NCBI RefSeq assembly: GCF_005405005.1
Contig: NZ_BJDH01000005.1
Location: 205,848-269,847 of the forward strand
Reading direction: 5' to 3'
DNA length: 64,000 nt
Source of the DNA: Lactiplantibacillus daoliensis
Lineage (GTDB): Bacteria; Bacillota; Bacilli; Lactobacillales; Lactobacillaceae
The position numbers and the translations under genes were made by a program. How positions within the stretch are numbered: the first letter of the stretch is position 1; every line of letters begins with the position of its first letter. Positions 17,536 to 27,479 of this stretch are shown piece after piece. Under the pieces are notes generated by a model. The model was not told the origin of the DNA. It searched no databases and saw only the letters and a list, made by a program, of their open reading frames with translations.

Positions 17536-17750
17536 TAGCGATACCTCCCAATCGTTTATGATTATTATGAACGTCGGCTGTGCAATTGGGATCAGCTTGC
17601 GCTTGGTTAGGATAATGACCAAATTGGATAGGTGCAAGCTAATTTTCTAAAATTTGGTTATAAGTTGGTAAAAATTGTTCTGAATGATGTCATTACTGGT
17701 ATGCTAAATTTCGTTAGGTTTATTTATCAAGAGAAAGCGAGCAAGGGTGA

Positions 17751-17921
17751 ATGTTGAACAGAAATGGACGGCTTGCACTGGGCATTGCCGGTTTGATTGA
17801 AATAATATTGCTCTTTGGGCGTTGGTCGCTAGTTTTAACGATTTTGTATACAATTGGATTGACTGCAGTGATTGTTTGGCTCAATCAAAAACAGCGTCAA
17901 CATCATGACGACCATCAATAA
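17751..17921 (+). CDS. Small two-helix membrane protein
   Basis: A 56-residue frame. LALGIAGLIEIILLF and LVLTILYTIGLTAVIVWL form two likely membrane helices separated by a short GRWS turn, followed by a polar His/Gln/Asp tail (NQKQRQHHDDHQ). AAGG lies a few bases upstream of the ATG. Such small helical hairpins are common in lactobacilli but uncharacterised. The composition and ribosome binding site support it as real; there is no homology evidence. Confidence 0.5.
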   Translation: MLNRNGRLALGIAGLIEIILLFGRWSLVLTILYTIGLTAVIVWLNQKQRQHHDDHQ

Positions 17922-18067
17922 TAATGGCAGCTGATGGGAGACTGCTAGCGTGGACAAATGACATTTAGTCAGTTAGCAATGAATTTGAGATTACAGTTGA
18001 ACCCAGATTAGCAGCAATTTGTTCAAAATAGGTTGTTGTGTCTGTCGCCAATCGTAGTTAGTAAAAA

Positions 18068-18108
18068 ATAAAGTGCCGACCCAATGATCAATTGAGTTAG
18101 CACTTTTT
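18068..18108. terminator. Hairpin terminator downstream of fni
   Basis: AAAGTGC ... GCACTTT with inner pairing of CCAAT and AATTG. It lies directly after the end of the minus-strand mevalonate operon. Confidence 0.65.
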
Positions 18109-18111
18109 GTA

Positions 18112-19149
18112 TTAGACAAGTGTTTGTTGATAGGCGATTAATTGTGGTGAGTAGATTAATTTATCGGTCATTTTAGCCAAATCTGAAATCTTCCTGGCAC
18201 CGACTAACGCCATTAGTAACCGTAATTGGTATTGCCAACTATTTAGCATGGCGATGACTTCTTCGTCACTGTGGTGTAAGAGGGCGTGCAAAATCACGCC
18301 AGCCACACCCACAGCATCTGCACCTAGCATTAAGGCTTTGAGAACGTCCAACGGTTGGCGAATACCACCGGCAGCGAAGATTGTTAAGTCAGCTGGATGG
18401 TTTTGAACGGCAAGCAGTGATTCAACGGTGGATAGGCCAAATGAACTCAGGTAACTCATTTCCTGTAGCGGACGCCGCCGATTTTCAATGTCGGCGAAAT
18501 TGGTACCACCATGGCCACCTAGATCCAAATAGCGGACACCCGCAGCGTATAGTTGTTGCATGGTTGGTCTGGAAATCCCAAAACCAACTTCCTTAACAAT
18601 GACAGGGCGGTCTAATTTTGCAACTAGTTGTTGAATATTATCGCGCCAGTGAAAATCTCGATCACCCTCTGGCATGACGATTTCTTGTACGGCATTCAGA
18701 TGCACTTCCAGCGCGTCAGCCGCTAGCATGTCAATTGCGGCCTGAGCATCCTTTAACGAATGGCTCGCGCTCAAATTGCCAAAAACGAGGCCATCGGGAT
18801 TATGAGTCCGCACAGTACTAAAGGTTTCAGCCAGTTTTTCATCCTTCAGGGCGACACTTTGAGAACCAGTTGCTATGGGCAATTTGCAGGCTGCTGCTAT
18901 CTTTCCGAGCCGGGTATTCAACTTGCCAGTTTGGCTCGAGCCACCAGTCATGGCCTCAATATATAGCGGTGATGACCAGTGCCAAGGCCCAATCGTGGTA
19001 GCGGTGGAAATTTCAGCGACTGTGGTCTCAGGCAAGGCATCATGACGAATCCGAACTTGGTCAAAGTCACTGGAATCAGTCGCATGGAAGTACTTCTCTG
19101 CAAGTGAAACGTGTTCGTCTTTCCGATGAGATTGTTTATTTTGTGGCAT
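18112..19149 (-). CDS. fni: Type 2 isopentenyl-diphosphate delta-isomerase
   Basis: 345 residues. This FMN- and NADPH-dependent enzyme interconverts isopentenyl and dimethylallyl diphosphate, the last step before polyprenyl synthesis. Motifs: [14 protein letters not shown] (flavin site near the N-terminus), [41 protein letters not shown] and [16 protein letters not shown] (phosphate-binding glycines). It is the last gene of the mevalonate operon. Minus-strand ribosome binding site GGAGG before the start. Confidence 0.95.
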   Translation of the reverse strand: MPQNKQSHRKDEHVSLAEKYFHATDSSDFDQVRIRHDALPETTVAEISTATTIGPWHWSSPLYIEAMTGGSSQTGKLNTRLGKIAAACKLPIATGSQSVALKDEKLAETFSTVRTHNPDGLVFGNLSASHSLKDAQAAIDMLAADALEVHLNAVQEIVMPEGDRDFHWRDNIQQLVAKLDRPVIVKEVGFGISRPTMQQLYAAGVRYLDLGGHGGTNFADIENRRRPLQEMSYLSSFGLSTVESLLAVQNHPADLTIFAAGGIRQPLDVLKALMLGADAVGVAGVILHALLHHSDEEVIAMLNSWQYQLRLLMALVGARKISDLAKMTDKLIYSPQLIAYQQTLV

Positions 19150-19224
19150 GCTGCCACCTCCAATAGCCTTGATTTTGGTAAAACGCGTGCGACAACTTAG
19201 GCTGTCACACGCGTTTATTTGATA

Positions 19225-20310
19225 TTACGCAACGGGGTTATCAGCAACAGTATGAACGCTAAGATTCAAGCGCTCAATGCCTTCACTGGCCCAGTCTTTT
19301 AAGAGTTGTTGTGGATTGACGCTACGATCGATTAACACGATGCCACAATCGCCACCGCCAGCACCGGAAGTTTTCGCAGCGGCGCCAGCATTTTCAGCGA
19401 TGGTAATCATTTTTTTCAAAATTGGGGTCTCAATCGTCACGTGACTAAAGTCGCCAAGTGTCTGCAATAAGGTTCGATTTTGTCGCAATTCAGTTTGAAT
19501 GGTTGATAAGTTACCAGCTTCAAAGCCAGCAATCATCCGTTTTAAACAAGCTTTACTTGCTTGTAAAAAAGTCTGGTATTCACCACGTTGTTTCGCCTTG
19601 ACTAGCGCAACTTTGTCCACTAAGTGTGAAGTGGAGGCGGGTGAACCGGTCCAACCGATCATCAAACGTAAATCGTGAGGCGGCGTTAACAAGTCGATTT
19701 TTAAATCTGGCCAATCCATTGCTAGTAAATCGGTGAGTCGTGACGTCTGGAGCCGTGTCTGGAGCCAGTCGCGGTCAAATGAATGATAAGCGATCCAACC
19801 TCCATAAACGCTGGCCGCAATGTCACCTAGTGAACCGTTACCTTGCACGGACAGGTGGGCGATGGCGGCTAGTTTGAATAATTTAGGCTTATCCATTGGT
19901 AGTTTGTAAAATTGACAGAGTGCCTTGACCGTTGCGACGGTGACGGCTGCAGAAGACCCCAGACCGTACTTTTTGCCGTCGGCGCTATCAAGTTCACTGT
20001 TAATACCAAGATGGTATACACCTAAGTTGCGGCCGAGTTCATGCGCATAATTTTCAGTTAAGCTAATGGCGGAAAGGATGTAATGAAATGGGTTGTCTCG
20101 ATTGTCAAACACCATCTCATCTCCCTGACGACGCCAGAAGATTGAATTTTCTTGATACTGTTTTGAAACGATACTACCGTAAGTATCGCTTGGTGAAATC
20201 GTCGCCGTTACAAATTGGTTCAACGCCACGATAATGGCTGGAAAGCCATACTCAACGACTGCGTATTCCCCCGCAATGTAAAGTTTTCCAGGTGCTTTCA
20301 CCGTAATCAT
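19225..20310 (-). CDS. mvaK2: Phosphomevalonate kinase
   Basis: About 361 residues of the GHMP kinase family; adds the second phosphate to mevalonate-5-phosphate. ITVKAPGKLYIAGEYAVVE is the first GHMP block, KKYGLGSSAAVTVATV the ATP-binding loop, and KTSGAGGGDCGIVL the third GHMP motif. The start MITVKAPGK at 20310 is favoured by AAAGGA about 9 bases upstream; further in-frame starts (20328, 20346) would add a short, poorly conserved leader. It is third in the operon mvk-mvaD-mvaK2-fni. Confidence 0.93.
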   Translation of the reverse strand: MITVKAPGKLYIAGEYAVVEYGFPAIIVALNQFVTATISPSDTYGSIVSKQYQENSIFWRRQGDEMVFDNRDNPFHYILSAISLTENYAHELGRNLGVYHLGINSELDSADGKKYGLGSSAAVTVATVKALCQFYKLPMDKPKLFKLAAIAHLSVQGNGSLGDIAASVYGGWIAYHSFDRDWLQTRLQTSRLTDLLAMDWPDLKIDLLTPPHDLRLMIGWTGSPASTSHLVDKVALVKAKQRGEYQTFLQASKACLKRMIAGFEAGNLSTIQTELRQNRTLLQTLGDFSHVTIETPILKKMITIAENAGAAAKTSGAGGGDCGIVLIDRSVNPQQLLKDWASEGIERLNLSVHTVADNPVA

Positions 20311-20372
20311 GCCATCATGTCCTTTCATGGTAAAGCGGCAAACCACTTACCAGTCGATATAATCATTTAAAG

Positions 20373-21353
20373 TTAAGCTTCAGAAATCGAAATACCGGGT
20401 CCGGGCTGTGCCACGATTAATTGATCCGCCGCAAAGTGTTGGGACAATGCCCCAGTAATGGCAGCAGTGTCAGCACTTGCGCAAATAATTTTCACGTTAG
20501 GACCCGCATCCAAAGTATAATAACAGTTAATCCCATGGGCACGCAAGTCCTGCACCGCATTAATTGCGGTTAGGGTGTCCGCGGTAAAATAATTGAAGGC
20601 TGGTTGAGCACTTAAATTAAGCGCATGCATGCGCATCGCATTCGTTTCAGCGATTTGGCCCACACTTGTTAGATCATGATTGGCAATAGCTGTGCGCATC
20701 GCGACTAAATCAGCATTAGCCGTTTTGACCCAAGCCGGGTAGTAGGGTGACGTATCCACGACACGCTGCATACCAGCTGTGGAACTGATGGGCTTTTTGC
20801 TGGCTTGAAGTACGACCGCAATCATTTGAATGTCCCAATCTACGGGATCTTGGATGGGTTCAGCATAAGAACTAATGTCATCATGTCCAGCATGCCATTC
20901 AACGAAGCCACCAAAAATCGAACGCGTCGCCGAACCAGACCCGCGGCGTGCAAGGCGACTTAAGTCAGTCAAAGATAGGTCTAGCCCGGCTGCCCGACTA
21001 CCGGCAGCGGCCAAAGCCGCAAAACCGGAAGCCGAGGAGGCCAGACCAGCTGAAGTTGGCACATGATTGCTAGTTTTGACACTGGCACGCGCAGTTTCAC
21101 CACTTTTAGTCCGAACAAGATCTAAAAAGTGACTGATTCGGGTAGCCTGCTTGGGCGTCAAGTGTTGACCATTGAAGTCGACCTGATCTTCATTGAGACT
21201 AGCATCAAAGGTGACACTCGTTTTAGTATAGAAATGGTCTAAGGTTAACGAGATGCTCCCATTTTGTGGCAACATCAATTGTGCGTCTTTTTTACCCCAG
21301 TATTTAACGAGGGCAATATTTGTATGTGCTTTAGCGATAATCGTTTTTGACAT
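20373..21353 (-). CDS. mvaD: Diphosphomevalonate decarboxylase
   Basis: 326 residues. It phosphorylates and decarboxylates mevalonate diphosphate to isopentenyl diphosphate. Recognised by KAHTNIALVKYWGKKD at the start, PTSAGLASSASGFAAL (GHMP phosphate loop), SGSATRSIFGGFVEW with the catalytic Arg, and YTLDAGPNVKII at the C-terminus. The chosen start directly follows GGAGGAACC. A longer open frame to 21470 overlaps the upstream mvk gene and is not used. It lies 13 bases after mvk, so they are co-transcribed. Confidence 0.95.
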   Translation of the reverse strand: MSKTIIAKAHTNIALVKYWGKKDAQLMLPQNGSISLTLDHFYTKTSVTFDASLNEDQVDFNGQHLTPKQATRISHFLDLVRTKSGETARASVKTSNHVPTSAGLASSASGFAALAAAGSRAAGLDLSLTDLSRLARRGSGSATRSIFGGFVEWHAGHDDISSYAEPIQDPVDWDIQMIAVVLQASKKPISSTAGMQRVVDTSPYYPAWVKTANADLVAMRTAIANHDLTSVGQIAETNAMRMHALNLSAQPAFNYFTADTLTAINAVQDLRAHGINCYYTLDAGPNVKIICASADTAAITGALSQHFAADQLIVAQPGPGISISEA

Positions 21354-21366
21354 GGTTCCTCCAAAG

Positions 21367-22308
21367 TTAATCCGTAGGGCTGAGTGGCTCGACCCAGGTC
21401 GCGGTCGCTCCTGCAGCCGAAAGCTTTTGCGATAGTGTGTTGGCAATGGTTTCTTCTGGCGCAACGGCAATCATACAACCGCCTTGACCACTGCCGGTCA
21501 GCTTCGCCGCAATCGCGCCATTTTGGCGGGCGACTGCGAGTAGTTGTTCTAAGGCTGGGTGACTGACACCGAGTGAACGTAAATCATCTTGAGCGCCATT
21601 TAAAGCGGTTGCCAGCGCGGTCAGCTGTCCATCGGCTAACGCAGCTCGGGTCTGCCGAGTCAGGCGACCCAGATCATCGATGCGTGTTTGAATCGTTTCA
21701 CCTTCAACCATCAATAAATTACGGACGGTTGCGACAGCGACCTTGGTTTGACTCTTGATACCGGTATCCGCGATAACGAGGTAACCTGGCAACTTAACTG
21801 GGATCGTATAATTTTCGCGACCTTTAATGAACCAGACAGGCGCCTTGGCACTAGTGGTTGCGACATCTAGGCCACTGGGCTGACCATGGGTGTAACTTTC
21901 TGCGATATTGGCGGTCTTAAGTAAGACTTGATGGGGCAATGGTTGTTCAAAGAAATCATAAAAAGCCCGCGTGACGGCCACCGCCGCTGCGGCAGAAGAG
22001 CCCATCCCACGTTCAGAGGGAATGTCACTGGTAATGTGAATGTCAAAGCCTTGATCTGGTGCGTCAAAACGAGTGAGTAGTGTCTTGATTAAGGCTTGGA
22101 TACCGCCTAAGTTAGCGCTCATCGTATTGAAATCACCATTAAAGTAACGGCTTTTGACGGTTTGGTCACCATCGCTTTGGCGATGAATGACGGCTTGCAT
22201 TTGGATCGTTGAAATTGGGAGCGCAATTGCGGGTTGACCATAAACCACGCCGTGCTCGCCAATTAGAATAATTTTGGCATGACTAGTGCCGGTAGCTAGA
22301 TTTTTCAA
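21367..22308 (-). CDS. mvk: Mevalonate kinase
   Basis: About 313 residues; phosphorylates mevalonate at the entry of the lower mevalonate pathway. AKIILIGEHGVVYGQPAIAL is the first GHMP block, PSERGMGSSAAAAVAVTR the ATP loop, and AKLTGSGQGGCMIAVA the third motif. The start is taken as a TTG (product begins LKNLATGTSHAK, with fMet in place of Leu) preceded by AAAGG about 11 bases away. The frame remains open further upstream (to 22398), but that part is unlike the family. First gene of the mevalonate operon; HMG-CoA synthase and reductase are not in the window. Confidence 0.9.
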   Translation of the reverse strand: MKNLATGTSHAKIILIGEHGVVYGQPAIALPISTIQMQAVIHRQSDGDQTVKSRYFNGDFNTMSANLGGIQALIKTLLTRFDAPDQGFDIHITSDIPSERGMGSSAAAAVAVTRAFYDFFEQPLPHQVLLKTANIAESYTHGQPSGLDVATTSAKAPVWFIKGRENYTIPVKLPGYLVIADTGIKSQTKVAVATVRNLLMVEGETIQTRIDDLGRLTRQTRAALADGQLTALATALNGAQDDLRSLGVSHPALEQLLAVARQNGAIAAKLTGSGQGGCMIAVAPEETIANTLSQKLSAAGATATWVEPLSPTD

Positions 22309-22798
22309 TCGTGTCGCTGCCTTTCTAAATGGAATAATAATAGGATAATAATACCGTATAATTGCGGCTTTTGCCATGTTTCTACGTGGCTGACTCACGA
22401 TTCAAGTCACTTTATGTCAAACTGGGTGAATTTAGTGATGAGTCAGAGGAACAGAAACGGGGCTATTTTTGAGTTGAGGCTGGTAGGCAAGCCTGCTTTC
22501 CTGTGATAAAATTAAAAAATAATAAAAGATTAGTGGTAATTTGCTGAAATTTACTGACTCGTTGCCATTGAGAACGAAATTGGGCGACTTTTCTGGCGGT
22601 ACCTCAATGGTTACAACCGGTTCTCACGGTTATTGCTAGGTTGATTTAGGCGCCGAATTTTGTTGGCCCATTCGATTGGCCTTGTGTGCGTAATTGTTGG
22701 GAGCGCTATGCTATAATTTAAGTCGAATCTAAAAAACGGTAGTGGTCCTATTTTGAACTGCTGTTTTAAATCTTAATCACTGATTTGGGGCAATAACC
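22309..22798. other. Divergent intergenic region between mvk and dinG
   Basis: No convincing gene. It must hold the promoters of both divergent units. An extended -10, TGC-TATAAT at 22709-22717, lies about 80 bases before dinG. AT-rich candidates for mvk lie near 22335-22360 on the minus strand. A weak hairpin (AAAACGGTAGT with ACTGCTGTTTT) lies in the dinG leader around 22735-22770. Confidence 0.45.
22709..22717 (+). promoter_or_regulatory. Extended -10 promoter element for dinG
   Basis: TGCTATAAT is a perfect extended -10. No good -35 lies 17 bases upstream, as is usual for extended -10 promoters. Confidence 0.5.
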
Positions 22799-25606
22799 AT
22801 GAAACCAAACACGACCTACGCCGTTGTGGACATTGAAACCACCGGTACTAGTGTTAAGGATGGCGATCGTATCATCCAGATTGGCTGTGCGTTCGTTAAA
22901 AACAATAAAATAATTAATCGATTCGCCGCGGATGTGAATCCGTTGACGATCGTGCCACCCGTCATTGAAAATTTGACGGGGATTAGTAATGCACGAGTTC
23001 GTAAAGCACCACCATTTGATGACTTAGCAGGGACGATCTACAGTCTCTTACAAGGCACTGTTTTTGTGGCACATAATGTTAATTTTGACTTACCGTTCAT
23101 CAATGCGGAACTCCAACGTGTGGGCTATCCAGAACTGCCGATTCAAGCGGTGGATACGGTCTCGTTGAGTCAGATTTTACTACCAACGGCGCCAAGTTTT
23201 CGACTTCGTGACTTGAGCAGTCTTCTGAACATTGAACACGATCATCCGCATGCTGCGGATAGTGACGCGGTTGCGACAGCGCATTTGTTCATTTTCCTGC
23301 AAAAACGTTTGGCACACTTACCATTGATTACGTTGCAGCAGATGGTGCAATTAACACCAGAACTACCACGTGAAACGGCGGAACTGTTTGCCTATGCCTT
23401 GCAACAAGGTAGGAAACAGCCAGGACGGTTACCAAAAGAGTTGATGATTCGCAATGGTTTAGCTTTGCGGAAGAAGTCTATCCCGCAGCAGGCAGTTGGT
23501 CGACAAAAGCAACGTTATCCACTGACCAAAGCCCAAAAGATGCAGTTATTTGGGGAAGATCTGACATATCGGCCACAACAGGCCCGGATGATGAACCAAA
23601 TTTATAGGCATTATACGCAAGCCACAACTGCAATTGAGCCGTTGATGATTGAAGCCCCCACTGGGACCGGGAAAACGCTTGGCTATTTATTACCGTTAGC
23701 TTATTTAGCACAGGAAGATCGCCAAGTCATTGTCAGTACTGCTACCACTGTCTTGCAAACACAGTTGCTGGATCAGGGGGTCCAGTTACTGAATACCTTA
23801 TTACCAGAGCCAGTAACGGCCGTGGTCATTAAAGGTAATCAACATTACGTTGACTTGGATCGGTTTGCGCGCGGGTTGGCCTTGCATGAACATTCCAAGC
23901 AAACCCAGCTCTTAAAATTACGGGTGTTAGTTTGGTTGACCACCACGACGACGGGAGACTTGGATGAGTTGCACCTCACGACTTATCAAGCACCTTACTT
24001 TAGTGAAATCGCGCATCATGGTGTGGCGTCATTGAAAGCCGACGACCCATTCTTTAAAGATGACTTTCTGCGCTTTCGCGATCAGTTGACGGCGCAAGCA
24101 ACGTTTATCATTACTAATCACGCCTACTTGATTCAACATGTGGCCCAATTAGGCAGTCGCCAACAGCAGCCATTGCTTGTTCTTGACGAAGCACAGCATT
24201 TAGCTGATGGTGTCTTACATGAGTCACGGCAACGTTTTGACTTTAATCATTACATGGCGGCGTGCCACAGTTTGACCAGCCGAATCGATCAAGATCACGG
24301 TTTGAACTTGCGGGCACTTTTTGCGGAACAACCGCAAGCCGATTATCGCTTAAAATTATTAGATAATTCATTAAATGATACTGATTTACATTTTCAGCAG
24401 CTGCAAGCAGCTCTGGCGCGGACCTTTGTGCCACACCAAAAGGGCGGCAGTCAACCTATTGAAATTGCGATTACCACGGAAGAGATCACGAGCTTTTTTG
24501 CTGAAAATAACGGCCTGGTGCGCCAATTGCAGACTGCCATTGAAAATTGCTTTTTACAATTTAAACAATTGAATGAGCAATATCAACATGATCAGGCCGA
24601 AGTCTTACCACCAGAACAACATGTGTTGGATGACTTTTTCAATCGAATGCAACAGTTGCGTCAAGCCTACGACTTACTCCAGACCTGGTTGATTCCAGCT
24701 ACTCGGGAACAACGGGTGTTCTGGCTCAGTCTCAATCAGTGGCACGATCGTGGTAGTTTGACACTATCCGGTAGCTTGATTGAGACGAAGGGGTACTTTG
24801 CGTCACAATTGTATCCTTACTTTGCAGCCCCATTATTCACCGGGGCTACGCTGTTTGCCACTGGAAAGTCTCAGTATGTTTACAGTCAATTGGATTTGGA
24901 TCCACAGATGACGGTGCATCATCGCTTATCAACACCATTTGATCTGGCCAAGCAGTCTCGTTTGCTGATTGCGACGGATGCAACTGCTGCCGAAGAGCCG
25001 AGTGGCAAGCAACGAGTGGCTTATTTGACCCGTGCCATTCACGACATCGTCACGGCAGCACCTAAACAGACGTTGATCTTGTTTAATTCCTTAAACCTGA
25101 TTGAGGCTGTCTTTTATAGCTTGCACCAAACGGGCCTCAGTGCTGACCGTGAATTGCTCGCGCAAGGTGTAAATGGGAGTCGAGAGAAGTTGCTACGGCG
25201 ATTTGTCCAGGGCAATCAAGCCATTTTGCTGGGGGCGGCCAGTTTCTGGGAAGGGATTGACTTACCACAGGAACAATTGGAACTTTTGATCGTGACTCAG
25301 TTGCCATTTGACTCTCCGGACCAAACGACGACGAAAGCGCGCTATCAACAGTTGCGGCAGGCCAAGCTCAATCCGTTTTATAATGAAGCTTTGCCAAAGG
25401 CGGCCTTAAAACTACGTCAGGGACTTGGCCGACTAATTCGAACGGATCAGGATACGGGCGCGGCGGTTATTTTGGATGATCGGCTTGTCACGAAACGTTA
25501 CGGTCAGACAATTTTGAAGGCCTTGCCTAAGTCGATGCCACCAGTGAATGGTTCCGTGGCAGAAATTGCGACGGAATTACAAAAGTTTTTCCAAAAGTCT
25601 GAATGA
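22799..25606 (+). CDS. dinG: DinG-type 3'-5' exonuclease / ATP-dependent helicase
   Basis: 935 residues, the usual size of Firmicute DinG fusions. Residues about 7-165 are a DnaQ-like (DEDD) exonuclease with VVDIETTGTS (Exo I), HNVNFDLPFIN (Exo II) and HAADSDAVATAHL (Exo III). Residues about 255-930 are a superfamily 2, XPD/DinG-like helicase: EAPTGTGKTLGYLLP (Walker A), LVLDEAQHLADG (Walker B, DEAQ/DEAH type), ATTVLQTQLLDQG (Ia), AASFWEGIDLPQEQL (V) and LRQGLGRLIRTD (VI). It acts in DNA repair on single-stranded or looped DNA. The four Cys of the Fe-S cluster in proteobacterial DinG are not visible, as usual for this group. Confidence 0.93.
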   Translation: MKPNTTYAVVDIETTGTSVKDGDRIIQIGCAFVKNNKIINRFAADVNPLTIVPPVIENLTGISNARVRKAPPFDDLAGTIYSLLQGTVFVAHNVNFDLPFINAELQRVGYPELPIQAVDTVSLSQILLPTAPSFRLRDLSSLLNIEHDHPHAADSDAVATAHLFIFLQKRLAHLPLITLQQMVQLTPELPRETAELFAYALQQGRKQPGRLPKELMIRNGLALRKKSIPQQAVGRQKQRYPLTKAQKMQLFGEDLTYRPQQARMMNQIYRHYTQATTAIEPLMIEAPTGTGKTLGYLLPLAYLAQEDRQVIVSTATTVLQTQLLDQGVQLLNTLLPEPVTAVVIKGNQHYVDLDRFARGLALHEHSKQTQLLKLRVLVWLTTTTTGDLDELHLTTYQAPYFSEIAHHGVASLKADDPFFKDDFLRFRDQLTAQATFIITNHAYLIQHVAQLGSRQQQPLLVLDEAQHLADGVLHESRQRFDFNHYMAACHSLTSRIDQDHGLNLRALFAEQPQADYRLKLLDNSLNDTDLHFQQLQAALARTFVPHQKGGSQPIEIAITTEEITSFFAENNGLVRQLQTAIENCFLQFKQLNEQYQHDQAEVLPPEQHVLDDFFNRMQQLRQAYDLLQTWLIPATREQRVFWLSLNQWHDRGSLTLSGSLIETKGYFASQLYPYFAAPLFTGATLFATGKSQYVYSQLDLDPQMTVHHRLSTPFDLAKQSRLLIATDATAAEEPSGKQRVAYLTRAIHDIVTAAPKQTLILFNSLNLIEAVFYSLHQTGLSADRELLAQGVNGSREKLLRRFVQGNQAILLGAASFWEGIDLPQEQLELLIVTQLPFDSPDQTTTKARYQQLRQAKLNPFYNEALPKAALKLRQGLGRLIRTDQDTGAAVILDDRLVTKRYGQTILKALPKSMPPVNGSVAEIATELQKFFQKSE

Positions 25607-25630
25607 AAGCGTTCCGGACTGAATGGAATT

Positions 25631-25639
25631 TGCTATAAT
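25631..25639 (+). promoter_or_regulatory. Extended -10 promoter before the tseB-aspB-dnaD genes
   Basis: TGC-TATAAT, 38 bases before the tseB-like start. No strong -35 is visible. Confidence 0.5.
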
Positions 25640-25676
25640 GGGGCTATTGTTTTTTTGAAAGGATCGGTAAAAAAAT

Positions 25677-26177
25677 ATGAGAGTGCAACGCAGACGGCGA
25701 CCAGAACGCTTGATTATGATTATTTTAATCGTTATTTTAGCGGTCATTGTTGCAGCCTATGGAACCTTATGGGTTGCGCAGCGACCAATGCATACCGCAC
25801 AGAAGAATGCTTATAGTCTCGCCACGAGCAAAGCCAAGTTGAAGACAACCACAGCTTTTTCTCAGTATAACGGGACCGAGAGTTACTACGTGGTAACTGG
25901 AACCTCAAGCAAAAATGTTCCCGTCTATGCTTTAATCAATACGAACAAATCGCATCAAACGACGGTAGTCAAACAATCCGCTGGGATCACGCGGACGAAG
26001 GCCTTGAAGACGGTCTGGGCCAAACGGAATCCTCGGAAAGTTATCAAAGCCACGTTAGGCAAATATGATGGCGAGGTTGTTTGGGAAATCACTTATTTAA
26101 ATCAGAAAAAAGCGCTCTGTTATGAAGTTTTACAATACTCGAACGGCAGCCAGTTAAAATCAATTATTAATATTTAA
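25677..26177 (+). CDS. TseB-like (YpmB) membrane-anchored protein
   Basis: 166 residues with a basic N-terminus and one membrane helix (LIMIILIVILAVIVAAYGT), then an external alpha/beta domain (residues about 35-166) of the DUF5590/TseB family, ending in YLNQKKALCYEVLQYSNG. In B. subtilis the protein YpmB/TseB sits just upstream of aspB-asnS-dnaD and affects cell-wall elongation through PBP2A. The same position here, immediately before aspB and dnaD, supports the assignment. Confidence 0.85.
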   Translation: MRVQRRRRPERLIMIILIVILAVIVAAYGTLWVAQRPMHTAQKNAYSLATSKAKLKTTTAFSQYNGTESYYVVTGTSSKNVPVYALINTNKSHQTTVVKQSAGITRTKALKTVWAKRNPRKVIKATLGKYDGEVVWEITYLNQKKALCYEVLQYSNGSQLKSIINI

Positions 26178-26202
26178 GCTATAAAAAGGAGCTCGGTTGT
26201 AC

Positions 26203-27411
26203 ATGGAATTATCGCGTAAAGTTATGCAGATTCAGCCATCCGCGACGTTAAAGATTAGCGCGCAGGCCAAACAAATGATTGCTGATGGCGTTGATGTGAT
26301 TAATCTAGGCATCGGTGAACCAGATTTTCAAACCCCCGAAAACATCAAACAAGCGGCGATTGAGAGCATTAATAACGGGAAATCTAGTTTTTATACACCA
26401 GCAACCGGCTTACCAGCATTAAAAAAGGCCATTAGCCAACGAATTGAAGTGGATCATGGTTATCATTTTGATCCTAGTCAAATTGTGGTTACCGATGGGG
26501 CCAAAATGGCGTTATTTACCTTATTCCAAGTCATTTTAAATCCAGAAGATGAGGTGCTCTTACCGGTACCTTATTGGGTAAGCTACTCTGAACAAGTTAA
26601 ATTGGCGAGTGGTGTGCCGGTTGAAGTCGGGACTGACCGTCAGTTACGTTTTACCGTGGCTGATTTGGAAGCACAACGAACACCAAAGACGAAAGCGCTG
26701 GTCTTAAATTCACCACAGAATCCTTCAGGCTTGGTATTTAGCCGCGCAGAATTGACCGCGATCGTTAATTGGGCAGTCCAACATGATATTTTGATTGTGG
26801 CGGATGAAATTTACGAGAAGCTGTTGTACAACGGTAATCATTTCACGTCAGTTTTGGAACTTGGCGATGATAACATGTCACATGTCGTTCTGATTAATGG
26901 GGTTTCGAAGGCCTATTCAATGACTGGTTGGCGAATTGGTTATGCGGCTGGTCCTAAGGAAATTATGGCTGAGATGGGAGTTGTACTAGGTCATGCGGCC
27001 AGTAACCCTGCGGCGGTCTCACAGTATGCGGCGATTGAAGCCTTTAGTGGTGACCAAAGTTCTGTTGAAACCATGCGACAAGGCTTTGAACAACGTTTGA
27101 ACGAACTATATCCGTTGATTGCCAACTTACCTGGTTTTAAATTGCCTGGTGGCAAACCAGCTGGGGCGTTCTATCTCTTCCCAGACGTGACTGAAACGTT
27201 ACGGTTAACTGGCTACGCGGATGCACCAGCGTTCGTCACTGCAGTCTTGAATGAAGCTCACGTGGGATTAGTTCCCGGTGAAGCATTCGGGTTACCAGGC
27301 CACATTCGGATTAGTTATGCCACGGATATGGTTTCATTGCGGAAAGCTTATCAACGGCTTCAGCAGTTTATTGAACACAAAATGGCGCAGCAACCAGCAC
27401 CAAAATTGTAA
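26203..27411 (+). CDS. aspB: Aspartate aminotransferase (class I/II PLP enzyme)
   Basis: 402 residues; transfers the amino group between aspartate and 2-oxoglutarate. The PLP lysine is in NGVSKAYSMTGWRIGYA, PLP-contacting residues in VLNSPQNPSGLVFS and VADEIYEKLLY, and the substrate carboxylate Arg in HIRISYAT. The N-terminal IQPSATLKISAQAK fits subgroup I-gamma. The ATG at 26203 is used; a TTG at 26197 sits nearer to GGAG and is an alternative. Co-transcribed with the tseB-like gene (short gap) and probably with dnaD. Confidence 0.93.
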   Translation: MELSRKVMQIQPSATLKISAQAKQMIADGVDVINLGIGEPDFQTPENIKQAAIESINNGKSSFYTPATGLPALKKAISQRIEVDHGYHFDPSQIVVTDGAKMALFTLFQVILNPEDEVLLPVPYWVSYSEQVKLASGVPVEVGTDRQLRFTVADLEAQRTPKTKALVLNSPQNPSGLVFSRAELTAIVNWAVQHDILIVADEIYEKLLYNGNHFTSVLELGDDNMSHVVLINGVSKAYSMTGWRIGYAAGPKEIMAEMGVVLGHAASNPAAVSQYAAIEAFSGDQSSVETMRQGFEQRLNELYPLIANLPGFKLPGGKPAGAFYLFPDVTETLRLTGYADAPAFVTAVLNEAHVGLVPGEAFGLPGHIRISYATDMVSLRKAYQRLQQFIEHKMAQQPAPKL

Positions 27412-27427
27412 AATATGAGTGACTAGA

Positions 27428-27458
27428 AAGGGAGTGCGCCCAAGCGGTGCACTCCCTT
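27428..27458 (+). terminator. GC-rich hairpin between aspB and dnaD
   Basis: AAGGGAGTGC ... GCACTCCCTT around an 11-base loop, with no T-run after it. It may be a weak terminator or a processing/attenuation hairpin that reduces dnaD transcription. Confidence 0.5.
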
Positions 27459-27479
27459 GGTTTAGCATTGGAGGATCAC

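Noticed and set aside
21354..21470. Upstream extension of mvaD overlapping mvk.
   Set aside because: It is out-of-family sequence read across mvk; a strong ribosome binding site precedes the start at 21353.
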